37,957 nt of DNA, taken from positions 1 through 37,957 of the forward strand of contig LPNZ01008725.1 of NCBI GenBank assembly GCA_001655205.1. The letters run 5' to 3'. Source of the stretch: Lenisia limosa. Lineage: Eukaryota; Breviatea. Position 1 is the first letter of the stretch; the number at the start of each line of letters is the position of its first letter. Of the stretch, positions 9,901 to 19,800 are shown one piece after another. The notes below the pieces were generated by a model, which ran no database searches, was not told where the DNA came from, and was given only the letters and a program-made list of their open reading frames with translations. The position numbers and the translations under genes were made by a program.

Positions 9901-12453
9901 TCCTACACCAGATAATATCGGACCGCCAGGTTTGGATCTAGTCATAGTTATTATCCCAAAATAGATTTTCTTGAGCACCTCCCTACCATGAAGCTTATAA
10001 TTTGAATATGATAAACACAATTGTACCTTTAAGTACTTGTTTATTTTGGGATATACATGTATTTTACCCCTTATTTACGGTTAGGTACATCACCAACACC
10101 TTCTGTTGGAAGTCAACAAGCTCCTACTCCCGAAGGCCGTCCACCTTCTAGGTTAGATTCATAATATTTTTCAATTTATTTATTCCAACATATTACTTTA
10201 GAAATTGTTAGACAGTCATGTTGTTTCCTGTTTTATTTTGCAGCATGTCAGTCAATCACCCAGCGCAAAATATTACCAACCCGATAGTTGTGCAACTTGG
10301 TAATGAAACTCACGTCATCGGGTCACCAGTGAGGGGCGATAGAGCTGCATTTCATGATAACAATATGAAGTATTATGGTTTTGGATGGTTCTGCTTTTAG
10401 TCACATTTTAAAAATGCCCATTTATATTTGTAACTTTGAAGGAAAGGCCAAGAGGCAACTATGTGTTTAGCAACATGCCGCTTTCTTCCCTCCAGGAATG
10501 CAATATGGAAACACCGTCACCCCAAAGAAAAGTTGGTACATTTGAACGTATTTTGTTTTCATTGTGCAGTATCAGACACAATGTTATTTTTTCAATAAAT
10601 CTTTTTAGATAACCATGCCTGCTGCCCCTTCCATTTCGCTCCTGGTACAGAACGGGAAAGTAACATGCGCTTCTGGCACTATGGCAAGGCGTTTTGTCCC
10701 GACTCCTCCCACTGTCCCGAAGGATCGAGCTGATAACTGCAGTCCTGCAACCGTTTGTGGAGTCTGTACCTTATTCCGTTGTGTGTTTGCCAAGCTCTGT
10801 CTTACTTCGCTCTACAACTCAATTAAAAGAGCCCCTATCAGAATCAAATTAGACAGAAAATACAAAAATGAAACATTATATGTATGTTGTCAGAAGAGCT
10901 ATGATATAACTATCTTTCACTAAAAAAACATACTTTTTTAACTGTAACTGTATGACAATATGAAAAATTTTGGTAAATCTTTTTACTTCCATCCAGACAA
11001 TCACACTAAATAGCCAAGACACCGCCTGGTGGGGATCTGACAACGGAAGTGCAGACTCAAACCATACTCTGAATATTGAGGAAACTTGCAGGTAAGGAGA
11101 ACAGCGAATTTCTTTCAAATAATCAAATTTTTATGTTTGTCTTTTAAGGATTAACAATTTAGTATTGCTGATGTTGTCGCTCAGAGCAAAATTGCTGCTC
11201 AGGTTGGGTGGGGCTATCCTTTGATTTTATTACGATTATACCATTGAGAATCTTCTTAAAACATATAATTATATATTTTTGTATTTTCTATCTGATTTGA
11301 TGCCTTTCAGGTTCAAAACAGTCCCAGTTTTGGCGACTCTCAAGACACGACTAACTTTATTGAAACTAAAAAGGTATGCAGAACTTTCTGGCTTAATACA
11401 CATTTCATATTAGTCACTTTTGAGGCACTAACACTCAGGAAACACCACAACCGGACCCTGCAGCATCGGTCAATAACCTTTTCGATGTGAGCCTCACATT
11501 GGTTATTGTAGAGCATTCATCCAACGCACATTTTAGTTAATTTAGGTTTAGAATTGAAGGGCTTATAAACAACCCCCCCCCCCCNNNNNNNNNNNNNNNN
11601 NNNNNNNNNNNNNNNNNNNNNNNNNNNNNNNNNNNNNNNNNNNNNNNNNNNNNNNNNNNNNNNNNNNNNNNNNNNNNNNNNATATTTTCCTATCCGAAAG
11701 CATCCATGAACAAATCGCTTCAAAACATTTCGACGCACCTTTGTGGGTGGATTGGGCATTTATAAGAGACATTACATGCCGTGATATTATCCCATTTTGA
11801 TTATTTCCATATTGGCATCCATATAGAGGTTATGATAAGGTGTGCCGCTTCCTAGATTGTGTTACCATTTGAGAAACAAGTATTTCTTGATATTTTATTT
11901 TGTCGTTTGAATATGACATGGAAAATGTAACAGTGCCAAATGTCCGCTATTCTGATACCCCCAGGAACTTCATTCCCAATGGCTTTGGAAGCTCCAACAT
12001 CTTCAGATCTCTTGACGGAACACAACAAATGCATGATCCTTTTGGTATGACTCTGAATGTTCAAGACCATTCCTTGCCTTGCAAAAATTTCAAATAGGCA
12101 GGTTGATGATGCATCATCTCCAAAAACCTTCATCTATGGTTCTTAACCATCTTCTTACTCTCACACATCTAGGTTCATTTAGTGCACTTAACTCGATGGG
12201 AGGTTCCGCATGGCTCCCAGGTAACTCATACGGATTCCATGGACCTAACGGATCAGCCTGTGCTATAAGGTGGGTATCGTTGTCTTTTGTTCTTGATACG
12301 TCATTGTATTATGAAATTAGACCCATTCTTACAGTTAAAATATTGAAATTTGTCTGAAACAATCTTTTTGTATTTTTTTTACCAAATAGGAACACTTTCG
12401 ACTTGTTTAGCTCTGCTAACGCTGAAGCAATGAAGAACATGGGAATTCAATAA
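3966..12453 (+). CDS. PBC-type TALE homeodomain transcription factor with long disordered tail
   Basis: Start MAGTSPPDAFGG at 3966; stop TAA 12451-12453. I traced 38 exons; nearly all junctions obey GT-AG and phase. In order: PBC-like helical region (exons 4411-5883), TALE homeodomain (6005-6493), basic/acidic linker (6650-7267), NLS-like KRTRRTK (7459-7591), and a long S/T/P/Q-rich tail ending FDLFSSANAEAMKNMGIQ. The homeodomain has the three-residue PYP insertion and WFGNSRIRF recognition helix (Gly50, Ile54), the PBX/exd/ceh-20 pattern rather than MEIS/IRX/KNOX. Known PBC proteins bind DNA with other homeodomain partners. The tail is far longer than in PBX. Unsettled: the exon at 10609-10752, whose phase does not fit the preceding donor, a 13-base exon at 8548-8560, and whatever lies in or near the N gap before 11965. 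The tail could conceivably be a second gene. Confidence 0.8.
4411..5883 (+). other. PBC-like domain coding exons of the TALE gene
   Basis: Exons 4411-4476, 4623-4702, 4912-4946, 5029-5115, 5160-5192, 5267-5379, 5430-5480, 5537-5554, 5628-5679, 5819-5883. Phases chain without break, even across the N gap 4706-4899. Readable pieces include LLDDILDKISPDEKRLIGK, SAYLSHLQALESYYRFQIAL, INRYQEAILREWRE and AQEVKRSLAKEVREVVNHL. These match the helical pattern of the bipartite PBC domain (PBC-A then PBC-B) that precedes the homeodomain in PBX proteins and mediates contact with MEIS-type partners. Assignment is by position and pattern; sequence identity is low. Exon 5537-5554 is only 18 bases. Confidence 0.6.
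4706..4899. other. Assembly gap in TALE intron
   Basis: About 194 N lie between exons 4623-4702 and 4912-4946. The phases on both sides match, so no exon need be missing. Confidence 0.9.
6005..6493 (+). other. TALE homeodomain coding exons
   Basis: Three exons (6005-6072, 6239-6303, 6435-6493) join in phase. Helix 1 reads KLSDHAQRVLRAWFFSNL, the TALE loop RKPYPSEMEKKDL, and helices 2-3 CQECRITPSQLNTWFGNSRI followed by RFK. W48, F49, N51 and R53 are present, with Gly50 and Ile54 as in PBC proteins. Position 52 is Ser rather than Lys. The codon for the helix-1 Trp is split across an intron. Confidence 0.92.
8243..9199 (+). other. Long intron of the TALE gene (about 960 bases)
   Basis: This is much longer than neighbouring introns. 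The flanking exons differ in phase (0 out, 1 in), so at least one small exon is expected. The best candidate is 8548-8560: it follows the polypyrimidine/CACAG acceptor, is 13 bases long, encodes RGSD and restores phase. An unexplained plus-strand open stretch at about 8743-8927 (reads GGRATVNVAEPDVMKTSRF and on) is also present. Confidence 0.4.
11585..11681. other. Assembly gap after poly-C in TALE gene
   Basis: About 97 N after an 11-base C run. The exon phases before (11439-11486, phase 0) and after (11965-12044, phase 2) disagree, so an exon is probably hidden in or near the gap. Confidence 0.8.
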
Positions 12454-12669
12454 TTATATTAACCCTGTGCGTTTATATGTGATAGGTGCGGGTATGGACA
12501 GAGGTTAGTAATATGTATATATTTAAATTATATGAGTAATTTGGGTTTTCTGAAAACTAACTAATCAACAATAAAGTAGAAAACAGGTGGTGGTGTCTCT
12601 CAGTTAAGAAGTTGTGCAAAACTTAACAAAAACATGATAATAAAACAGTCTAAATCTTTGTGTAGTGGA
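12454..12669. other. Convergent intergenic spacer
   Basis: About 215 bases between the stop of the plus-strand TALE gene and the stop of the minus-strand PARP gene. No coding sequence seen. An AATAAA at about 12571 could serve the plus gene. Confidence 0.5.
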
Positions 12670-13823
12670 TTAGGTATAACGGCATGGTTTGGGCCTAAAT
12701 AGTAAGAATTGAATATAGCAGGTTACTTCTAATACCATACGTTTGGAATCTATATAAAGAGAGATTCGACCAACCTGGTGGAAAATGACTCGGTTAGTTG
12801 GGCAGTGGAAATTGGAGTCGTATCCTGGTGGGTTCCCAGAGCCTTTGAAAACCTTAACATTAAACTTTTTTTTTTGTTAACCGGGTTTAAACTTGAAATA
12901 ATTTCCATGAAATAGACATAGTTCCAATCGTCTTGAAGGGGGCTTACTTTTCCAGGAAAGACTTGAACAAGGAACATTTTCATTGTGTCTCCAGTGTAGC
13001 TCATGGAATACGCGGGAGAAGACGAGAAGTACAAACCCTTTCCAAATACCTGTCCACTGAACGTTGCTGTGCAGCTCTAAAGGTGAAAATCTGTTTTAAA
13101 ACAATTTTTATAGATGGAGGCATTTTTGGACTGGAACAACTATTCGAAAAGGCCCGTAAAATATAGAAAGTTTTCGAGGATTTACTGAGAAATTCAGACG
13201 TGAAGCCCTGGAAAAACACCGCATACTTTGATATTGTCTCGTGTAAGAAGTCCACCGGTACAGATACTGTGTTCGTTTTTGGGGTTAGAGCCATGGAAGA
13301 GAAGTCTAAAACTGTCATAATTGTCTCCAATTGACAGCAAATTTCGGTTCTTACATTTCCTTTTCGACATCACCGTTACGAATTCTCTTTATTTCATTTT
13401 TTTTGAGGAAATATGCCTTCTCAACACTTGGACATTTGATGATTTCGACCTGTAATGTGTAATTAGTGATAAAATCACAACTTTAAAATTTGTAACGTTT
13501 CAACAACAGTATGTGAATCACCTTTAAACATGTTATTTAATGTAGATTCTTAAACATGGGATTCCGATGAATACCTTTTCCACTTGGTATTGTCCAGCCT
13601 GGTTGCCAAGCATCTCCTTGAATGCCACTGTTGCCCTGTTGTAGTGGCATCTATTGTCAGCTACATTGAAAAATGGTTATTAGTTTAAATTTTAAGAAAC
13701 CAAGAGTATGCATATCATATGCAACAAGCCGAAGCCAATTTATTCCAACAAACAGAAGTCATTGCTAAGAACGTCTGCAAGTACTGTAATTCGCTCATTT
13801 CTCATTGAATGGTGCTGTTGTTG
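12670..13823 (-). other. PARP catalytic domain 2 (Glu replaced)
   Basis: The sequence reads YQVEKVEIIKCPSVEKAYF, IFRLLFHGSNPKNEHSICTG (His motif), FSGQVFGKGLYFSSSPAYSM (Tyr motif), DTMKMFLVQVFPGK, GNPPGYDSNFHCPTNRVIFH and QVGRISLYI. His and Tyr are kept, but the position of the catalytic Glu holds Asn (TNRVIFH). That pattern is seen in mono-ADP-ribosylating or inactive PARPs, so this copy probably does not make polymer. One intron (13312-13354) is only 43 bases long. Confidence 0.88.
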
Positions 13824-16404
13824 CTGAATAGATTAGTCCACTATTAAAATAATCGAATGTTCAAATAGAATGAAAGCTCTTGATTGAAGAATGTGTCTTT
13901 TCTAACTGTTGTTTGATATGAAAACCCAGGTTAATATACCCCTAAACTAGAGCTTACAGGAGATCTTCTTTGGGGAGAGTCCCCGGTGATTGTGATGAGA
14001 TACTCCGGGACAATCAACTCTGGATCGAAACCAACGTATTCGTCGTTTTGCAAACTCTTTTTTGGGTGATGATAATAAATGAAAGATACTGCATACCGCT
14101 ACCCTTCCTCCCTCGGCAAAGAGTGAATGATATCCGTCTTTGATGAAGTAGGATGCTTCATGATTGTTGTACGTCTTTTGGGCTTTTAAAGTATTTCCGA
14201 GATTCACCTTCACAAATTAAAGCACCAATGTGATAGTGGAAGCGAGTAAATGATAAAATAAAATATCAATCTATTTAGGAGATTATAGATTTAACCAATT
14301 TTGAAGATTGGAGAAACTCACTTTGCATTTGAGAAGAGCTCCCACACCCTTTGTGTTTATCTAAAGTAATAAGAACAGTCAACCTGGACTTTCTTGGATT
14401 TTATGACACAATTTTACCATGCTCCTATTTATTTCCAGCAGACCTTCGTGTAGATATTTTGTCCACTCTTTGAAGGGTCGGTTGCAAAGTAAACTCCATT
14501 TCCAAACATGTTTCTAGAAATACAGTCAAACAATGTTGTGTCCTTACCCTCTTCCTCCTGTTTTTGAAGAGTCCAGACTTGCGTTTTGAGGGAGACGGAA
14601 CTGTCCTTTGGCTATCGCTTGTGCGGCTACATGCGTATCAAAAATTAAATATCCATAAATTATATATCTAGATATATATGTATTACATATATACATGTAT
14701 GTGGGTCCTCAAAGCTCTGGATAGCATTCACTGGACACATCAAAACTCCCGGACAACGAAAAGTTGACCCCTTGTATGGGTCAACGGTAGTGTTAAATAC
14801 AAAACTGGTTCGACAGACCTCTTGTTTTTTCAATTTTGAGCAAGTGTCAAAAATCGAATTTGGTCTATGGAGGTGGTTATTTTACCTTTTCACGGGATAT
14901 TTTTCAAAATCTATCCCTCTTTTAGTGTTAAGAAACAAAAATGTGTACCCCTCAGAGTAATTGGTTGTAGATTCCCCCTTACTTTGTTCAAAATAGTGCT
15001 TTCTACAAGGTCAAACTTTCCCGGATAGTTGCCATTTATTCCTTGAATGTTGCCAATTATAACGGTTTTGGTTGTTTGTGGCAGTTTAAGGGCCGCAAAC
15101 GGGTAGCCAAGTGACTTAATTTGGGTTTGAGCCAAGACTATTTAAAAATCGCATTCTATCCTGTGATTATGACTGAAATTACTTTCGAAAATAACAAGAA
15201 AATTAAGTTTATAATACTTTTATTTCAAGCTGTCCAATAGTTTTGATGTGTCCGGAGATTTTGAATGATGTCCAGATTCTGAATGACGCCGGAGCTGTAA
15301 ATATATATTATATAGTATATATAATATGATATATATATTGTAGTGGTTCCAGGTGGATAAATACTTACTACACCAAAAAACATTAATAATAAATAAGTAA
15401 GTGGGTAGTGGGGAATTCGTAATGACCAACCAGCGACTGTGGTCCCATGGTAAAGGTAACTTGTTCTGGTGTGGTCCAACCCTGTTGGTATTAACAAATG
15501 TACGCTTTACACAAATGCTTGCTTTAACCACAAGTGTACATTTGTAAAATGCCAGTATTATTTAGAAAATAATTTTAATATCAAAATATGGCCTAGTATT
15601 CTAATGAACAATGCTTTGAAACTGACCCAGACGTTGACACGCTGCATAATAGCGTTGAAGTTGGGGACCATTATGGACATGATCAATTGACTGGATGCTA
15701 AAGTGCGTCAATAGGGGCTTCGCAACATTTCCAAATTTTGCGGTCTTTGATCTGACATTTGTATCGCAGAAGAGTTTTATAAAGGTTGATCTACTAATAC
15801 AAGAGATATTCCAACCCTCACTAACTTAATTTTTGCTGAATTACTTTGAAGAGTGTGATTGATGTTATTACTTTCAATTTGGTAGGTCGCCACTGACACC
15901 TCCTAAAACCAATAAACCATGGAACCACTCTTCTTCTTCGGCAAAGAAAAAAGATTGTGAAATAAATATTATTTGCTCCATTACAATAAATAAAAAAGAA
16001 AGGAAATAAAAAAATAAAAAAGAAAGGAAATCTATAAATATCGTAGCGTTGTGATTAATTATCTGACCTTCACCCATACCCTTACATATTACCAGCTTAC
16101 TTCAATTGAGATTTTGTTATCAACTACCACTGATTTGTTCAGCTTTAGTTGGGACTTGCTGATCTCCAAATTGGTCTGAATAATCAAACAGAACAAATGA
16201 CAAACTTGCAATTGCTTGAGAAGCATCCAGTCGCATTTGGATTTTGCACTTTTTTGTCTCAGTGATTCATACTCCTAGAAGTGTTACATATTAATAAAAG
16301 CATACCTGCCTGCGGTCCTCAACTTCCTCCTTGCTGATTCGAACATTGCTATCAAAGAAGAGCTGAAAACTGTCAGTTGACTCGTATTCTCTTGTAAAAA
16401 CCAT
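12670..16404 (-). CDS. Tandem PARP-type ADP-ribosyltransferase (two catalytic domains)
   Basis: Start MVFTREYESTDSFQLFF at 16404. Domain 1 exons: 16404-16306, 16175-16101, 15902-15872, about 15751-15627, 15481-15431, 14626-14548, 14513-14444, 14360-14322, 14207-14097, 14056-13958. Domain 2 exons: 13823-13754, 13660-13575, 13449-13355, 13311-13227, 13076-12948, 12852-12670 (stop). The last exon of domain 1 ends on a good donor (CCT/GTAAGC), and the next acceptor keeps phase, which supports one polypeptide. But read-through would stop at 13931, and domain 2 has an in-frame Met (MRNERITVLADV), so two adjacent genes are also possible. PARPs transfer ADP-ribose from NAD+ to proteins or nucleic acids. 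The entry into exon 15751 is not phase-clean. No WWE, macro or zinc-finger domain was recognised; the first 70 residues are short and charged. Confidence 0.85.
13958..15751 (-). other. PARP catalytic domain 1 (H-Y-E triad intact)
   Basis: The sequence reads IQSIDHVHNGPQLQRYYAAC (pre-catalytic helix), SYLYHGTTVAAAQAIAKGQF (His motif), GGRGNMFGNGVYFATDPSKS (Tyr motif), GVGALLKCKVNLGN, KDGYHSLFAEGGRVA and NDEYVGFDPELIVPEYLI (Glu motif followed by the PEYLI end). His, Tyr and Glu of the catalytic triad are all present, as in polymer-forming PARPs. An 804-base intron carrying a repeat element separates the His-motif exon (15481-15431) from the next (14626-14548). Confidence 0.9.
14700..15320. mobile_element. 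Inverted-repeat element inside a PARP intron
   Basis: The string GGACACATCAAAACT occurs at 14735-14749 on the plus strand and at about 15236-15250 on the minus strand, embedded in longer imperfect inverted ends that also share CTGGAyxxCATTCA. Both sides are flanked by TATATA tracts. Internal minus-strand open pieces (e.g. KLPQTTKTVIIGNIQGIN, CRTSFVFNTTVDPYKG) do not belong to the PARP frame, which splices cleanly across the element. It is probably a non-autonomous DNA transposon or MITE. Confidence 0.65.
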
Positions 16405-16764
16405 GCCAATAAGACAACAAAACACGATTTAGCTCCAAAAGTGTAGTTTTTTTATGGGATATGGAACAACAAATATTGAAAAAACGTGTCACCATCCCAC
16501 AGTATCACAAGGGAAGATAAACCAAACTGATCTCAAAATTCTTCTCATTGGTGTTTATTAGATATATTCAGAGAAAATTATTAACAAACACCTTCCCTCT
16601 ATTTTTGGAAGTTAATATGTTGTGAAATACCAATAACAGACATTTTGGGACCAATAAGGAATGTAATGAGAATCCAAAAATCAGATATTTTGAACAGTAA
16701 TTGATATGATGTAGATATTACACAAACTAAATATCAGAGTAAATGCTGAGAGTCACTGAATAAA
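16405..16764. promoter_or_regulatory. Spacer between helicase stop and PARP start
   Basis: About 360 AT-rich bases upstream of the PARP start codon on the minus strand and downstream of the helicase-gene stop. No cysteine-rich frame is present that could extend the helicase gene. The PARP promoter should lie here. No specific motif is claimed. Confidence 0.5.
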
Positions 16765-16896
16765 TCATTTGCCTCTGCGTACATCGTCATTTTTGGAAGA
16801 CTTCTGTGCGTTTCCACAGAGTCCAAGGTGCTGCTTGTTGCAAATGAAGCAGTAAGGTTGATCACACGATGAACAATGGCATGTACATGAGGTTTC
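16765..16896 (-). other. Last exon: end of IBR, no RING2
   Basis: This exon encodes TSCTCHCSSCDQPYCFICNK then QHLGLC, completing a C6HC-type IBR begun in the preceding exon, then a short basic tail (KSSKNDDVRRGK) and stop. Canonical RBR ligases continue about 40 more residues into RING2, which holds the catalytic Cys. No cysteine cluster follows in any frame before the PARP gene. Confidence 0.8.
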
Positions 16897-19800
16897 CTAA
16901 GTCAGTAAACAATACGCTCTGGTAGAATAACATATCATGCTTTCAGAACCTATCATAACATTGAAGGAACCTAAAGCCCAGAAATGTCATTCCCCAAACA
17001 TATTTTTGATGGAAGCAAAATACCAGACAAAAACTATATACTATGTACTATCAGTCATTATTTTGTTACAACGAAACAACTGAATATTCCAGTTTAAGGT
17101 GGCCCCAGAACAGGCACAATAGAAATATTTCTTGTATCCTCGAACGGGAAATTTTAATCTTCACTTCAGCAAAATGCTTCGAGCGTATTGCTTGCAATTA
17201 TTGTGTTAATAAAGCGGGCAAAAAATGACAAACTTTATATTATTACTTTAAAGCTGAATATCCATATTAGGGGGAATATAGGTTCTGAGGTTGACATCCT
17301 ACCGAAGCTCCAAGGGCCAGCCCGCTGCACCCGGAGGTTGGACATTTCGCACATGGTCGGAGTCCACTCTACATAAATGGTGGTGAATCCATCATTTTCA
17401 GCATTCACAGAATTTGTGTTACCAATCACAATCCTACTCCATCAAGAACGTAATATTATTATACTAAGATCAAGAAAACCTTTCAGTTCTCAATGTTCAG
17501 TTTTTGACGTATCAACATCCCACTGTTGATTGCTGCTGAAGTACTTGATATCCGATTTGCTGAGTGTAGAGAGAAGATTTGGTCCTGTTATTTAATAAAC
17601 GATTTGTTAAAATATCCTACAAAGATATCATTATAAAACTGTGGTTAGTTGGATTGAAATTAAACGAAGTATTATAATATGAAAATTGCAATACTCTAAC
17701 GTCCCCATTTAAAAACTAATTATAGCAATCCATGCCTACTCTGCAATTTTTCTGGCGAAATTTGGATTGACCTCGAGTATATCATTCATGTGTACACCAA
17801 TATGGCATTTGGGGCAATGGAACGTGACGTCTGAGTGGTTCGTGGGGAATTGAATAAAATGGAATAGAATATCTTACTCTCAGTCTTAACATTCAATTGA
17901 CTAGAATGTAGTAGTCAAAATATAATAAAAAGTATAATTCCTTTAGCAAATATGGAACACCTGAAGTGCAAACTGCCTACAATGGGAAAGGGATTGTTCA
18001 GTATAGTGAGTAATACAGTCGCTGCACATCAAGTGATCGCAGAGGGTTAGAGGATTATTGGTCGGGCAACTGCAACCAACGCCTAAGAGCAAGTTATTGT
18101 CTTTCATAGTTAATTGATTGAATACAGAGGAAAATGCAAATATTTGATTATCAACAGGATTGACGACAATGTATCATTATTTCAAAGGAGATCACACTCT
18201 GGCGCCTCGACTTGGGATTCCCTTGTGATATTTCTTCCGATTTCCATAAAAGTCAATGCAGCGTAGTGCAGAAGTAATTTGTGAAATAATCCAGTGACCA
18301 ACAAATTCCATCAGTTAAGTTGTGCTGTGAACGGGCAAGTTTTTGGATGTCACCTCGAGCCTCCTCGTACTTGCTCAAGTTTCCAGAGACAAACAGCTGC
18401 GGGCAATTAACATATGTCATATAAAATGCAATTATTGTGCTGCAACATCAAGAAATATAGTATCAAGTGACTCGGTGTTTCGTATACCTTGCCTCCCTTG
18501 CAGTCATCAACTCTCAAATGCTTTTTGATTGCAACAATTCTTGCATCCTGTTCGATTCCGGGAACTAAAGGGACAATAAAAAATCAAATAAAACTTAACT
18601 TCACTACATTAATCATGAACGTCCAAATGGAATTGCTTTCCGCATATCTTACAGAATTATACTTGCATACCAATGGGAATGGGCTGCGATTTGACCTTCA
18701 CAACTTTATTCCACTTTGCAAAGAAAGCCACTTCAGCCTTTGGGATAAGATGCCGTTTTTCGTTTAAATGTTTAAATCGAACACAAAGATGAAAATGATA
18801 TTACTTATTGTTCTTAGGTGATAAATATTTCCTCTTCTGATCATTGCCGAATTCAATTAATCACATTTTTTTTTTCTTTTTTTTAAAAAATTTACCAACA
18901 AAACATTAAAAACTAGTTGTCTTTATGATAGAACATTTACACTTTGTATACACTCAAAAAAGATTCTTATCAAATCACCCTTTCACCTTGTTGATGCTAT
19001 CCACGTGGCCACTCAGGAAGGCTGCATTTGCCAGGTTCAAATGAACTTTGTGACCTTTCATCAAAGCTGAAAAACTAAAAAAAGTTAAAATTACTGTACT
19101 CGATTAACAATACTTATAAATATCACTTCCATTGATATTTCAAGAATAAAGTCCATCGAAGTTGTTATAACATCAAAATGGTTTTAAATCAGAACAATAA
19201 GTGATATGGTCTAGCTAAATACATCACAGTTTATAAACTTACTTAGAAATTTCGTCTCTCAGTTGCGCAAGTTGCCACTTGGGTAAGTCGAGACGCTTTT
19301 GTTTCTAAAATCGTTTGCAAATAATGTCGTTACGCAAATATCACTCAGAGATAGAATGATTTAACAATAATAAGACTATACAATGTAACATATCAGGTAG
19401 CAATACTGTAGATGCAGTTTTGTGATAATATTATCCAAGTTCACAACAGCTTACATATTCTCTGCAAATGATAGAGAAAGTTCGTTGAAGATCGCTGTAG
19501 TTTGAAGACTGAAACGTAAACTATTAGACTATTCTACTGTTACTCCACTGAACAGTAAAACATAAACAGAGTCCTCTACGTCTACACGAAAACCAACTTA
19601 CACTGAGATTGATTTGGTTCGGGTTTTTCTTATCAAAATCCATTCGCACACCTGGTTCATGAGATTTTAAAATGAAACTTTTGATAAAATAAGGAAATAA
19701 TGAGTATTGTAATTGTTGACGTATTCAGTACCAATACAGTTTTAATATCCACAAAAGATTACAACTTTACCTTTGTCTCCTGCTCTTTCACTCAGAGATT

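Larger units (their letters stand above)
7459..12453 (+). other. Disordered C-terminal tail of the TALE protein
   Basis: Exons from 7459 onward encode a P/S/T/Q/N-rich chain with recurrent short phenylalanine motifs: SSDPFNQ, SEPFHSP, GDAFDETFDD, SSFDQFPSL, SNPFSPM, SLFVSPP, VNNLFD, HDPFGSF and the C-terminal FDLF. DPF and NPF are the core peptides bound by AP-2 alpha ear and EH domains, and acidic/phenylalanine motifs are also typical of activation domains. The sequence alone cannot choose between them. Exon phases link the tail to the homeodomain up to about 10535. Confidence 0.6.

Noticed and set aside
13001-13330. 109-codon minus-strand frame starting METIMTVLDFSS
   Set aside because: Out-of-frame reading through PARP domain 2 exons and their intron.
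14911-15135. Minus-strand frame as a PARP exon
   Set aside because: The PARP frame joins in phase directly from 15431 to 14626, skipping it. The segment lies between inverted repeats, so I treat it as part of an inserted element.
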